This document shows positions 28,011-36,137 of a stretch of 64,000 bases of DNA, in pieces; position 1 is the stretch's first letter; every line of letters begins with the position of its first letter. The position numbers and the translations under genes are program-made. The notes under the pieces are model-generated. The model was not told where the DNA came from and did not search any database. It saw nothing but the letters and a program-made list of their open reading frames with translations. The DNA lies in the NCBI RefSeq assembly GCF_001662875.1, contig NZ_JPVZ01000003.1, forward strand, positions 558,001 to 622,000, read 5' to 3'. Origin of the DNA: Thalassospira tepidiphila MCCC 1A03514 (GTDB taxonomy: Bacteria; Pseudomonadota; Alphaproteobacteria; Rhodospirillales; Thalassospiraceae).

Positions 28011-28871
28011 ATGACGAGCCAGTTAAGCTATCTGAGCATTGATCGCCGAGATAATCTGAGCAGAGAAGAGTTTATTGACCAGTATCTTAAGCCCAAACGT
28101 CCCGTCATCATGCGCAGTTTCGCCGCAAACTGGCCTGCATTGGAAAAGTGGTCTTATGACTATCTGAAGCAGGGCTGTGGCGATGTCGAGGTGCCGCTTT
28201 ACAGCGAGGCATTTGCGAACTCGGACAACGACTATCTCGATTCAACCCAAAGCATGCCCTTTGGCGAATATCTTGATCTTATTCAGGCGGGGCCGACACC
28301 GCTTCGCATGTTTTTGTTCAATGTGTTCAAGCATATGCCACAACTGCGCGAGGATTTTTCATATCCTGACCTTGGCGTCACGTTCCTGAAAAATCATCCA
28401 TTCCTGTTTGTTGGTGGTCAGGACGCCTATGTCGATATTCATTACGACCTTGATCACAGTCATGTTTTCCTGACGCAGATGACCGGCACCAAACGTGTGA
28501 TCCTGTATGGAAGCGAAAACGGACGGCACCTGTATCAGCATCCGCTGACTGTTTCGTGCAATATCGATTTTCGAAACCCGGATCTGGAACGCTATCCCAA
28601 GCTTAAGGATATTCACGGTTATGAATGCATTCTGGAGCCGGGGGATACCATCTTTATCCCCAGCCGCTGGTGGCATTTTATCGAATACAGCTCGGCTGGC
28701 ATCAGCCTGACATTACGTGCCTTGCCTGAAACCTGGCCTGCGCGTGCGGCCGGTCTTGCCAGCATCTTCAAGCTCAAGGTCATTGACCAGTATGTCGGCA
28801 AGATGATTGGCGAGAAGAAGTGGTATCAGATGAAAGAAGACTGGGCACACGCCCGGGCGCGAAAGGCTTGA
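28011..28871 (+). CDS. Cupin-like (JmjC/FIH-type) putative 2-oxoglutarate oxygenase
   Basis: 286 residues of the cupin_8 family. The iron-binding HxD is seen in DIHYDLDHSH (about residues 143-152), Lys of GTKRVILYG is a candidate 2-oxoglutarate ligand, and PSRWWHFIEYSS supplies the distal His. The opening LKPKRPVIMRSFAANWPA is typical of this group. Such enzymes hydroxylate amino-acid side chains of proteins or small molecules; the substrate here is unknown. Single gene between tRNA-Ser and olsA. Confidence 0.9.
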   Translation: MTSQLSYLSIDRRDNLSREEFIDQYLKPKRPVIMRSFAANWPALEKWSYDYLKQGCGDVEVPLYSEAFANSDNDYLDSTQSMPFGEYLDLIQAGPTPLRMFLFNVFKHMPQLREDFSYPDLGVTFLKNHPFLFVGGQDAYVDIHYDLDHSHVFLTQMTGTKRVILYGSENGRHLYQHPLTVSCNIDFRNPDLERYPKLKDIHGYECILEPGDTIFIPSRWWHFIEYSSAGISLTLRALPETWPARAAGLASIFKLKVIDQYVGKMIGEKKWYQMKEDWAHARARKA

Positions 28872-28891
28872 GGCTCGCCTCAAGCCTTTTT
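28862..28891. terminator. Bidirectional terminator containing both stop codons
   Basis: AAAGGCTTGAGG and CCTCAAGCCTTT form a perfect 12-bp stem with a CTCG loop, followed by TT rightward. The TGA stops of the cupin gene (28869-28871) and of olsA (28880-28882) both lie inside the stem. Confidence 0.88.
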
Positions 28892-29761
28892 CAGGATGAT
28901 GTCATAGCCGTTTTGAACCCCGGCATGGGCCCATCGCGTCAGTTCCTTGCGGTTATCAAATTCGGATACCGGACGGCTTGGGCTGAAATGGACTTTGACG
29001 GTACAGCCCGACGTTGCCATGAACCGCCAGAAATGGAAGGCAAGGGTCGTGTCGTCAAACCAGGGGTAAAGAACCGTTTCCGGTTCTGGCGAAGATGCAC
29101 TCGCGCTGTCTTTCAGGCATAAAACGGTTATCGGCTGAACGTGGCAAACTTCAGCGATCTTTTCATCAAACACAAATTCCATCAGCGACGATTTGAACGG
29201 CAGTACGACACTGCCATCCGTGCTTGTCCCTTCGGCAAACAGAACCAGCCGACGGTCGGGCAGGATCTTGTCGCGCAGGATCTTGATCTGTTCGTGGGAT
29301 TTGATGGCCCGACGTTCAACGAAAATGGTTTGGCAACAGCGCGCAAGGAACCCGATCCCCGGCCAACTGCGAACTTCGGACTTGGCGATGAAATTTACGG
29401 TGAACAGCGCATTGATCACCGGAATGTCGAGGTAAGACGTATGGTTCCCCAACAGCAGCAGTGGAAGGGTTTCGCTTGGCGATCCGGTGACTTCGACCTT
29501 GATGCCTGTGATCTTGCGGGCACCAAGATGCCAGATGCGGACAATCTGGGAACTGGCCCGGAGCTTGAGACCTTCAAGGATCAGGAAAGGGATCAGCATC
29601 GCAAACAGCCACACCATTAGCGTCGTGAATTTGAGCCCTGCCTTCACGTGCTGTGCTGGTGTTATCGGTGCAGTGATGTGGGGTGTTGCCATCTGGTCCA
29701 AAGCGCTTGAAAACCCTTGTTTGACGTCACGGATGTTTCTTTTAACAGTAATCGCACTCAC
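28880..29761 (-). CDS. olsA: Lyso-ornithine lipid acyltransferase (PlsC family)
   Basis: 293 residues with one or two N-terminal hydrophobic segments and the PlsC motifs: NHTSYLD (H-x4-D form) near residue 105, the block around FVERR, and LFAEGTSTDG. Adjacent to and overlapping olsB by 4 bp, so the likely reaction is O-acylation of lyso-ornithine lipid to ornithine lipid at the inner membrane. A general 1-acylglycerol-phosphate acyltransferase is the alternative. Confidence 0.9.
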   Translation of the reverse strand: MSAITVKRNIRDVKQGFSSALDQMATPHITAPITPAQHVKAGLKFTTLMVWLFAMLIPFLILEGLKLRASSQIVRIWHLGARKITGIKVEVTGSPSETLPLLLLGNHTSYLDIPVINALFTVNFIAKSEVRSWPGIGFLARCCQTIFVERRAIKSHEQIKILRDKILPDRRLVLFAEGTSTDGSVVLPFKSSLMEFVFDEKIAEVCHVQPITVLCLKDSASASSPEPETVLYPWFDDTTLAFHFWRFMATSGCTVKVHFSPSRPVSEFDNRKELTRWAHAGVQNGYDIILKKA

Positions 29762-30537
29762 GCGTTTAGAGGTGTGAGATCAAGGCGATCAGCCTGTTTT
29801 TTGTAGAATCTGTAGTATTGGTCGGGGACCTTGGCGACATCGACCGTAATCAATACATCAAGCGTCTTGAAATCAGGATCAAGTGCGACGCCATCGCCAA
29901 CAACGCCACCCAGCGACAAATAGGCTTTGATCAGGGGGGGTAATTTCGCAAGAGCCTCGTCCGGATCAATGTCGTCTTTTGCCATGCGTTCCATCGACTG
30001 ATAATCGAGTGCGTGCGCAATATGAGGTTCATCATCCAGCCGGTAGTGATGCAGGTATGACAGTTCGTAGGCGATCTTGTCGATATCGGTCGCATGGAAG
30101 CTTGCGCAGCCGAACAGATAGCGAATGTCATGATTGAAGATCAGTTTGGTGATGCCGCGCCACAGAAGCTGAATGGCCTTGCCATCGCGATAATCCTTGT
30201 GAACACAGGATCGGCCGACTTCCATGCAGTTGTCTTTCACGGCGTCAAGCAGGGGAATGGAGAACTCTTCCTGCGCGATGTATGACAGATCTGCGGGTTT
30301 CTGTTGCGAAAGCAGCAATCTGGTGGTGGCGATGACTTTCTTGTCATTTTCATTATCCACGACCAGCAGGTGTTCGCAGAACGCGTCGAATTTATCGCTA
30401 TCAAGGCCGGCCGAGTGTTGCTCGGTCATGGCTTTGGCGTGAAATTCGCCAAAGAAGACCTCAAAGCGAAGTTCTTGCGCCGCTTTCAGGTCTTGTTTGG
30501 TCTTGGCGAGATGAACAGAAAATCTACCGGATGCCAT
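29758..30537 (-). CDS. olsB: L-ornithine N-alpha-acyltransferase
   Basis: 259 residues of the GNAT-like OlsB family, which transfers a 3-hydroxyacyl chain from ACP to ornithine, the first step to phosphate-free ornithine lipids. Visible landmarks are AQELRFEVFFGEF near the N-terminus, MEVGRSCVHKDYRDG at the acyl-carrier site, and LFGCASFHATD. The operon olsB-olsA is complete. Ornithine lipids usually rise under phosphate limitation; no PHO box was recognised upstream. Confidence 0.92.
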   Translation of the reverse strand: MASGRFSVHLAKTKQDLKAAQELRFEVFFGEFHAKAMTEQHSAGLDSDKFDAFCEHLLVVDNENDKKVIATTRLLLSQQKPADLSYIAQEEFSIPLLDAVKDNCMEVGRSCVHKDYRDGKAIQLLWRGITKLIFNHDIRYLFGCASFHATDIDKIAYELSYLHHYRLDDEPHIAHALDYQSMERMAKDDIDPDEALAKLPPLIKAYLSLGGVVGDGVALDPDFKTLDVLITVDVAKVPDQYYRFYKKQADRLDLTPLNA

Positions 30538-30890
30538 ATTGGAAATTAATTCTGTTGTTCTAATGAAACTTGGTTGCCGTCGCTTTTCGCGATGACAGAG
30601 TGATTTGTATCACATAATGAACTGTCTATGAAAACAATATGATAGCGTTAAATCGACCAGTGTTTTCGGTCGAACATCATCGCGGATTGAAAAGCCCAAG
30701 GCGTATTGATGACAAGGTCAAATGCGTCATCTGGTATTGCCGTGATCTGCCCGGTGACCAATCCAGAAAAATATTCTCTGCTGTATGGCATAAAGGTGGC
30801 TGGTGAAACGTTATCCTTACTGGGCTTGTCGCAATTTTGGGCAAAGTTCCCACATGAGTTTGGATGTTTTTCACGATGACAGAGGTCGCC
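30538..30890. other. 353-bp divergent region (olsB / cigR-like)
   Basis: AT-rich near olsB (30540-30660), consistent with promoters for both flanking genes. No convincing gene, tRNA, riboswitch or clear regulator site was seen. Frames in this stretch overlap the start of the CigR-like gene and lack ribosome-binding sites. Confidence 0.45.
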
Positions 30891-31361
30891 ATGCCGTTCA
30901 CAACCAGTTGGGTCAAAGCAATTACGACCGGTTTTGTTCTTGTCGGTGCCAGTCTTGCCCTGACAGCACCTGTACAGTCACATCCGGCCAATCAGGAACA
31001 TGATCACACTGTCGTCGAACTTGCCCAAGGTGGCGGTATTTTCAGTGATGAAGAACGGCGTATTATTCACGATGTGCTTGATATCGCGACCGGGCAGACT
31101 GACCAAGATAGCGACAAAAAGAACAAGGGTAACAAGGGTAAAGGCAACAAAGGTTTGCCGCCCGGTATTGCCATGAAGCTTGAGCGCGGCGGTACCTTGC
31201 CACCCGGCATTGCCAAGCGCGATTTGCCCGATAACCTGATTTCACGACTTCCTGCGCGCACGGACGGTGCGCTGCGTCAGATCGTTGGCGACGATGTCGT
31301 GCTGATCGAAAAGGGGACCGAGATCATTCTTGATGTGATCCGGGATGTTGCCGGGAACTAA
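30891..31361 (+). CDS. CigR-like exported protein
   Basis: 156 residues. A signal peptide (hydrophobic core TTGFVLVGASLALTAPVQS) precedes a Gln/His-rich stretch, an acidic helix, a Lys/Gly linker (KKNKGNKGKGNKG) and two copies of the motif LPPGIA (near residues 93 and 110). The duplicated LPPGIA(x)K with the lysine-glycine linker is the hallmark of Salmonella CigR-type anti-virulence regulators and RcnB-like periplasmic proteins. AGAGGT lies 4 nt before the ATG at 30891. Function in this organism is unknown. Confidence 0.8.
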   Translation: MPFTTSWVKAITTGFVLVGASLALTAPVQSHPANQEHDHTVVELAQGGGIFSDEERRIIHDVLDIATGQTDQDSDKKNKGNKGKGNKGLPPGIAMKLERGGTLPPGIAKRDLPDNLISRLPARTDGALRQIVGDDVVLIEKGTEIILDVIRDVAGN

Positions 31362-31388
31362 GTGGTATTGCCTGCATCCGACAGAAAG

Positions 31389-31417
31389 AAAGCGGCGCCT
31401 GTTTGGCACCGCTTTTT
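31389..31417 (+). terminator. Terminator of the CigR-like gene
   Basis: AAAGCGGCGCC pairs with GGCACCGCTTT (one mismatch) around TGTTT, followed by TT. 27 bp after the stop. Confidence 0.8.
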
Positions 31418-31450
31418 GTTATGCAAGCGTGTTTTTCGGCCGTTTGGCCC

Positions 31451-31693
31451 TCAGGTGAAGGCGTTAAAGGTAATGATGGTCTGGGTATCCTTGATATGAG
31501 GCAGCTTGTGGATACTTTCGTTCACATAGCGCCCAATATCCTGTCCGTCATCAATATATACCTTGACCAACAATTCAAACGGGCCGGAGATGGAATAGAC
31601 TTCGGAAACGCCTTCGACTTCTTCAACAAGCGCTGCTGCGACGTCATAGGCTTTGCCAAGTTCACATTTCACAAAGATGAAAAATGGATGCAT
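31451..31693 (-). CDS. Stand-alone Lrp/AsnC effector-domain (RAM) protein
   Basis: 80 residues corresponding to the C-terminal ligand-binding half of Lrp/AsnC regulators: FIFVKCELGKAYDVA, VSEVYSISGPFELLVKVY and TQTIITF. The DNA-binding half is absent, so it probably binds small amino acids or modulates a full-length Lrp. GGAG lies 8 nt upstream of the ATG. It follows the PfkB-family gene on the same strand with a 97-bp gap. Confidence 0.88.
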   Translation of the reverse strand: MHPFFIFVKCELGKAYDVAAALVEEVEGVSEVYSISGPFELLVKVYIDDGQDIGRYVNESIHKLPHIKDTQTIITFNAFT

Positions 31694-31790
31694 CGGATCG
31701 GCTCCGGTTTGAAGTTGAATTCAGGACAAGCTACCTGCGTTGCATGATCCATGCAATCATCAAGCAGGATCTTGGTTTGGCCCCTTTGGG

Positions 31791-32738
31791 TCAAAGGACT
31801 TTTCTTTCGGCCTTTGCTGCGCGTTCCGTGACTGCGTCCAGCGTCAGATCCCAAACAGTGGTGCCCTCGGTTTCTGCCGTCAGGCTTGCCATCGCAAGGC
31901 CCGATGCCATTGCATCGTCAAAGCTCGTATGTGGTTTCGAGTAAGCCGACAGAAAACCGGAATAGAAGGCATCACCCGCACCATTGACGTCCTTGACCTT
32001 GGTGGGCAACGGATGCCAGAACGCCGTCCCCGATGCCGACGAGGACACAACCCCTTGGGCACCAAGCGTGATCACGATATCCGGGATACCCTTGCCGCGC
32101 AAAAGCTCGACCGCGACTTTCGCCTGCGCAAGATCGTTGATCTCGATGCCGGTCAGAATGCGTGTTTCTGCGCGGTTGGCAATCAGCAGGTCCAGTTTAT
32201 CAAGCACCGGCTTGAACCTTACTGCCTTGCTGGGGGAAACAGTGGCTGCGCAGAATTTTGTCGTCTGTTTGTTTTCGGCAAGCCACATGATGCTTTCGGT
32301 TGGCAGGTTCGCATCAACCAACCACCAGGGCCGTGCCAGAAGGTTTGCCAGATGCGGTTCAAGGCGATCAATGGTCAGCAGGTCATAGACCTCGGCATTC
32401 ATCATGCCGAGCGCGAGTTCGCCGGTTTCATCAAGAAGGGCCGTGTAACCGGCCGTTGCCATGCCACTGATCTTCATCAGATGGCGGGTATCGATCCCAA
32501 GTTCGGACAGCGCCTCGATCACCTGATCGCCGTCACCGTCGTCCCCGACAGCACCAAGCATTGCGACATTATTGCCCAGAAGCCTCAGATGCACCGCAAT
32601 GTTGCGGCTGACACCGCCAGGTTTGCGATGCAAGGTCCGAACCGGGTTCGAGGCAGCGGGGACAAAAGTCTCGGTACATTGCAGGGTGCGGTCGAAATGG
32701 GCGGCACCAAAGCAAAGAATGTTGGCATTAGGCGTCAT
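31791..32738 (-). CDS. PfkB-family carbohydrate kinase (possible pseudouridine or nucleoside kinase)
   Basis: 315 residues. The N-terminal PfkB signature region is GGVSRNIAVHLRLLG and the C-terminal one DVNGAGDAFYSGFLSAY with the catalytic Asp. Among PfkB enzymes the pattern resembles pseudouridine/ribonucleoside kinases, and the nearby nucleoside locus supports that, but ribokinase-type sugars are not excluded. Start ambiguous: ATG at 32738 fits the family start (ANILCFGAAHFDR); ATG at 32786 would add 16 residues. Confidence 0.88.
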   Translation of the reverse strand: MTPNANILCFGAAHFDRTLQCTETFVPAASNPVRTLHRKPGGVSRNIAVHLRLLGNNVAMLGAVGDDGDGDQVIEALSELGIDTRHLMKISGMATAGYTALLDETGELALGMMNAEVYDLLTIDRLEPHLANLLARPWWLVDANLPTESIMWLAENKQTTKFCAATVSPSKAVRFKPVLDKLDLLIANRAETRILTGIEINDLAQAKVAVELLRGKGIPDIVITLGAQGVVSSSASGTAFWHPLPTKVKDVNGAGDAFYSGFLSAYSKPHTSFDDAMASGLAMASLTAETEGTTVWDLTLDAVTERAAKAERKVL

Positions 32739-32836
32739 AGAGAACGGGTGCTCTTTGTCGTGGGACGTCACGCAGGTGACGGTCATGTGCTGTAAGCGAT
32801 GTTGATAAGCCTCAAGCGCGCATGAAGGCAAGGAAA

Positions 32837-32867
32837 ACAAAAAGGCAGTCCGTTACAGACTGCCTTT
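32837..32867 (-). terminator. Terminator of the 5'-nucleotidase gene
   Basis: AAAGGCAGTC and GACTGCCTTT form a perfect 10-bp stem around a 7-nt loop, followed on the minus strand by TT. It separates the nucleotidase from the PfkB gene. Confidence 0.85.
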
Positions 32868-32895
32868 CGGTCACTTGTTCACGCAGAAAACCTGT

Positions 32896-34488
32896 TTATT
32901 TCAGGTTGATGCGACCCTTGGTCGTCGGGGTCAGTGGCGAATTAAGCCCGATATAGTCGGCAACAGCCTGTTCAAGGTTCGGTCCGAAGTCATAAACATC
33001 GGTGGCATTATCCCGGAACAGGGCGTAGCCATCACCGCCATTGCGCATGAAGTCGTTGGAAACAACGCCATACATTTTGCCGGTCTCGATCGGCACGAAG
33101 CCGTTACCATCGGCAACCATGACGTTTGAAACACGCGATCCGGCAGGTTGCGAAAGATCAAGGTCAAATTTCAGGCCCGCAACCTGCGGAAACTGGCCTT
33201 TGCCTTCCTCGACAAGCGATACACCATGTTCAAGCGACGCAACGATATCCGCACCGGAAAGCTTGAAGGTTGCCAAGGCGTTCTGGAACGGAAGAACCGT
33301 CAGGACTTCACCCATGGTAACCGTGCCTTCATCGATGCTTGCACGCACACCGCCGCCATTCTGAATGGCGATCTGATAGTCATCACCAGCTTTCCAAAGC
33401 ATCGCATCAGCAACCAACGAACCCATGGAACATTCCATCTTGCGGCAGATCTCGCGCGATCCATCTGCAGGTGCCGTGAAGCTGCCAACTTCAAGGGTGC
33501 GAACGGCATCAACCTGACCGCTGGCTTCAGAGATAACGGCAAGAACGTCCTCGGCCGGTTTGATGCTGGCATCAAGGGCAATCGGATCACCCGACCATGA
33601 GGTTGCCACACCGGCATCATCAAATGTGACGTTCAGGTCGCCAAGGTAACGGCTGTAGGCATAGGCTTGGACGATCAGAACAGGTTTGCCATCGGCACCA
33701 TTTTTGACGACCGGGTAGGGATGGGATGCCTTGTCATCACTATTGGAAAACAGAAGATGGTCATGACCGCCGACAATTACGTCAACACCAGTCACATCGC
33801 TGACATACTCAAAATCGGCGTATGAGCCCGAATGGCTGAGAGCGACAATTTTGTTGATGCCCTGGGCGGTCAAGCGATCGACCGAGTTTTGCAGCGATTG
33901 TGCAAGGTCGTTGAACTTGACGTTCGGACCCGCACTTGAAATATCGGCCGTTTCCGGTGTTGTCAGCCCGACGATACCAATGCGTTCACCGCCAACCGTG
34001 ATGATGGTTTCAGGCTTGATCAGTTCGTTCAGCCCATCAGTGGTCGCTTCGATGTTGGCCGACAGAATAGGGGTAAGGCTTTTTTTGATGAAGCTTGCCA
34101 GGACGTCCGGGCCGTCATCAAACTCGTGGTTGCCAACCGCCATTGCATCATAATCAACAAGGTTCATCAGCTCCGCCGTCAGCGAACCCTTGTAAGTCGA
34201 ATAGTAAAGGGACCCCTGGAACTGATCACCTGCATCGACAACCAGAACATTGCCGCCTTCGGCACGGGCGTCACGAATGGCCGTGGCAAGACGGCCATAG
34301 CCGCCAAAGCACTTGCCTTCGGCATCATCCTCGGCACTGCAGGTGTTATTGTATTTTGTGACCGATTCAACGCGGTCATGGACGTCATTGGTATGGATCA
34401 GACGCAAATCATAATCGGCCAACGCGCTTCCGGCACCAAGGCTGAGCATGGTGCAGGCCGACAGCAGCCCTGCAATTGTTCTTTTCAT
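32896..34488 (-). CDS. Exported 5'-nucleotidase / metallophosphoesterase (UshA/NadN-like)
   Basis: 530 residues. Signal peptide (hydrophobic LLSACTMLSLGAGSALA) then metallophosphoesterase domain with LIHTNDVHDR, DAGDQFQG, GNHEFDDG, SHSGSYAD and GGHDHLLF, the complete dimetal set. The C-terminal 5'-nucleotidase domain contains NGGGVRASI and a YGVVSNDF segment for nucleoside stacking. It should dephosphorylate nucleotides in the periplasm. GGAG lies 7 nt before the ATG at 34488. Divergent from the nucleoside importer, a natural supplier of its substrates. Confidence 0.94.
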   Translation of the reverse strand: MKRTIAGLLSACTMLSLGAGSALADYDLRLIHTNDVHDRVESVTKYNNTCSAEDDAEGKCFGGYGRLATAIRDARAEGGNVLVVDAGDQFQGSLYYSTYKGSLTAELMNLVDYDAMAVGNHEFDDGPDVLASFIKKSLTPILSANIEATTDGLNELIKPETIITVGGERIGIVGLTTPETADISSAGPNVKFNDLAQSLQNSVDRLTAQGINKIVALSHSGSYADFEYVSDVTGVDVIVGGHDHLLFSNSDDKASHPYPVVKNGADGKPVLIVQAYAYSRYLGDLNVTFDDAGVATSWSGDPIALDASIKPAEDVLAVISEASGQVDAVRTLEVGSFTAPADGSREICRKMECSMGSLVADAMLWKAGDDYQIAIQNGGGVRASIDEGTVTMGEVLTVLPFQNALATFKLSGADIVASLEHGVSLVEEGKGQFPQVAGLKFDLDLSQPAGSRVSNVMVADGNGFVPIETGKMYGVVSNDFMRNGGDGYALFRDNATDVYDFGPNLEQAVADYIGLNSPLTPTTKGRINLK

Positions 34489-34872
34489 TCCTGTTCTCCA
34501 ACAATAATCCACTCTTCCTGTCCCGATCGGGAGGGAAAGTATGAAAATGCAAATCTGTGGGTCGGAAAATCTTTGCCCCGCGGAATGCTAGCACCAAACT
34601 CTCGCGAACGGTATGTCCGGTTGTTGACGGTGTGGTTAAAATTACACATCGGTTGTGGTCGTAGGTCCGCACCGGTTCATTTATGTCGGGAAGAATCGGA
34701 AACGCACCAATTTCAATCATTCGAGGTTCAATGGTCCCGATTTGGTGCCATTTACGCGTATCGACAAAGATAAATTACCGTGCAGAAAAGTTTGGTTCAG
34801 GTTTGAGCCTGATCGGCCCGAAACTAAGGGAAACCCCGCAGATATGCGATTTGAAGTTCCGGTTGTAGTGCA

Positions 34873-34886
34873 TTGGTGCTGACCAA
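34873..34886. promoter_or_regulatory. Candidate operator, TTGGT-N4-ACCAA
   Basis: TTGGT and ACCAA are inverted around GCTG. It resembles the second palindrome at 34986 and FadR/GntR-type sites (TGGT...ACCA). No regulator is assigned. Confidence 0.45.
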
Positions 34887-34985
34887 GTGGACAGGTCTCT
34901 GCAACGTGTTGCGTGCTCAGCTATTTACAGGGCACTATATTTTGTAGTTACCATGAGCATTCGCAGCATGCCAAACCGCGCTGCA

Positions 34986-35000
34986 TTGGTCCTTGACCAA
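34986..35000. promoter_or_regulatory. Candidate operator, TTGGTC-N3-GACCAA
   Basis: Perfect 6-bp inverted repeat around CTT, 111 bp before the start codon of the BMP binding protein. Same half-site as the palindrome at 34873. Confidence 0.5.
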
Positions 35001-35110
35001 CGCCGCTTTGCTTATGTTGCGAGACATGTGTTTTCGATGAGGGAGTTCCGCCAAACAAGATGGGCATTGGCGGAAAGATAATCAGAATTCAAACAAAGAA
35101 GGGCATCGGA

Positions 35111-36106
35111 ATGAAAAAGCTTCTGACCTCGGTGGTCGCGGCTGTTGCTTGCTATGCAGGCGTTGCTTCGGCTGCAGAAATCAATCCGGCTGTGGTTTAC
35201 GATCTTGGTGGTCGTTTTGACCGCTCATTCAACCAAGCGGCATACACGGGTGCCGAGAAGTACAAGGAAGACACCGGTACTGAGTATCGTGACTTCGAAA
35301 TCCAGAACGATTCACAGCGCGAGCAGGCAATGCGCAACTTTGCGCGCCGCGGCATGAATCCGATTGTTGCGATTGGTTTTTCCCAGGCTTCTGCACTTGA
35401 AAAAGTCGCAAAAGAATTCCCTGAAACCAAATTCACCATTGTTGACATGGTTGTAGACCTGCCGAACGTTCAGTCGGTGGTTTTCAAGGAACATGAAGGT
35501 TCGTTCCTTGTCGGTGTTCTTGCGGCTATGGCATCTGAAACCGGCAAAGTCGGTTTCGTTGGTGGTATGGACATTCCGCTTATCCGCAAATTCGCCTGCG
35601 GTTACGCACAGGGCGTAAAATATTCGAACGGTGACGCCGAAGTCTTCCAGAACATGACTGGCACTACCGGTGCGGCCTGGAACGATCCGGTAAAGGGTGG
35701 TGAACTTGCGAAATCGCAGTTCGACCGCGGCGCGGATGTTGTTTACCATGCTGCAGGTGGTACTGGCGTTGGTGTGCTTCAGGCTGCTGCAGATGCCGGT
35801 AAACTCGGCATTGGTGTGGACTCCAACCAGAACGGCCTGCATCCGGGTTCGGTTCTGACGTCTATGCTGAAACGCGTTGACGTTGCTGTTTACGAAGCTT
35901 TCGAGGCTGCTGCCAACGATACCTGGGAGCCGGGCCTGACCATTCTGGGTCTTGCAGAAGGCGGCGTTGATTGGGCACTTGATGAAAACAACGAAAGCCT
36001 GGTCACCGACGAGATGAAAGCAGCCGTTGCCGAGGCCAAGGAAGCAATCATTTCCGGGAACCTTGAAGTACACGATTACATGAGCGATAGCGCCTGCCCA
36101 ATGTAA
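35111..36106 (+). CDS. BMP-family nucleoside-binding protein
   Basis: 331 residues. Signal peptide with core TSVVAAVACYAGVASA. The mature start AVVYDLGGRFDRSFNQAAY, the IAIGFSQ-type segment and GFVGGMDIPLIRKF are typical of the BmpA/Med family (PnrA), periplasmic receptors for purine and pyrimidine nucleosides. Followed by one ATPase and two permease genes, the standard set. An in-frame start 51 bp upstream exists, but the signal peptide starts at 35111. Confidence 0.92.
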   Translation: MKKLLTSVVAAVACYAGVASAAEINPAVVYDLGGRFDRSFNQAAYTGAEKYKEDTGTEYRDFEIQNDSQREQAMRNFARRGMNPIVAIGFSQASALEKVAKEFPETKFTIVDMVVDLPNVQSVVFKEHEGSFLVGVLAAMASETGKVGFVGGMDIPLIRKFACGYAQGVKYSNGDAEVFQNMTGTTGAAWNDPVKGGELAKSQFDRGADVVYHAAGGTGVGVLQAAADAGKLGIGVDSNQNGLHPGSVLTSMLKRVDVAVYEAFEAAANDTWEPGLTILGLAEGGVDWALDENNESLVTDEMKAAVAEAKEAIISGNLEVHDYMSDSACPM

Positions 36107-36137
36107 GGCAGACGTCAAAGCAAATCGGGGATTTGTC

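Larger units (their letters stand above)
34489..35110. other. 622-bp divergent regulatory region of the nucleoside locus
   Basis: No supported gene. It must hold promoters for the 5'-nucleotidase and for the BMP importer operon. Two similar palindromes, TTGGTGCTGACCAA and TTGGTCCTTGACCAA, lie at 34873-34886 and 34986-35000. Short open frames near 34655-34882 lack start-site and protein evidence. Confidence 0.5.

Noticed and set aside
31740-32795. 351-codon open frame opposite the PfkB kinase
   Set aside because: Fully explained by the PfkB gene with both signature motifs on the minus strand.
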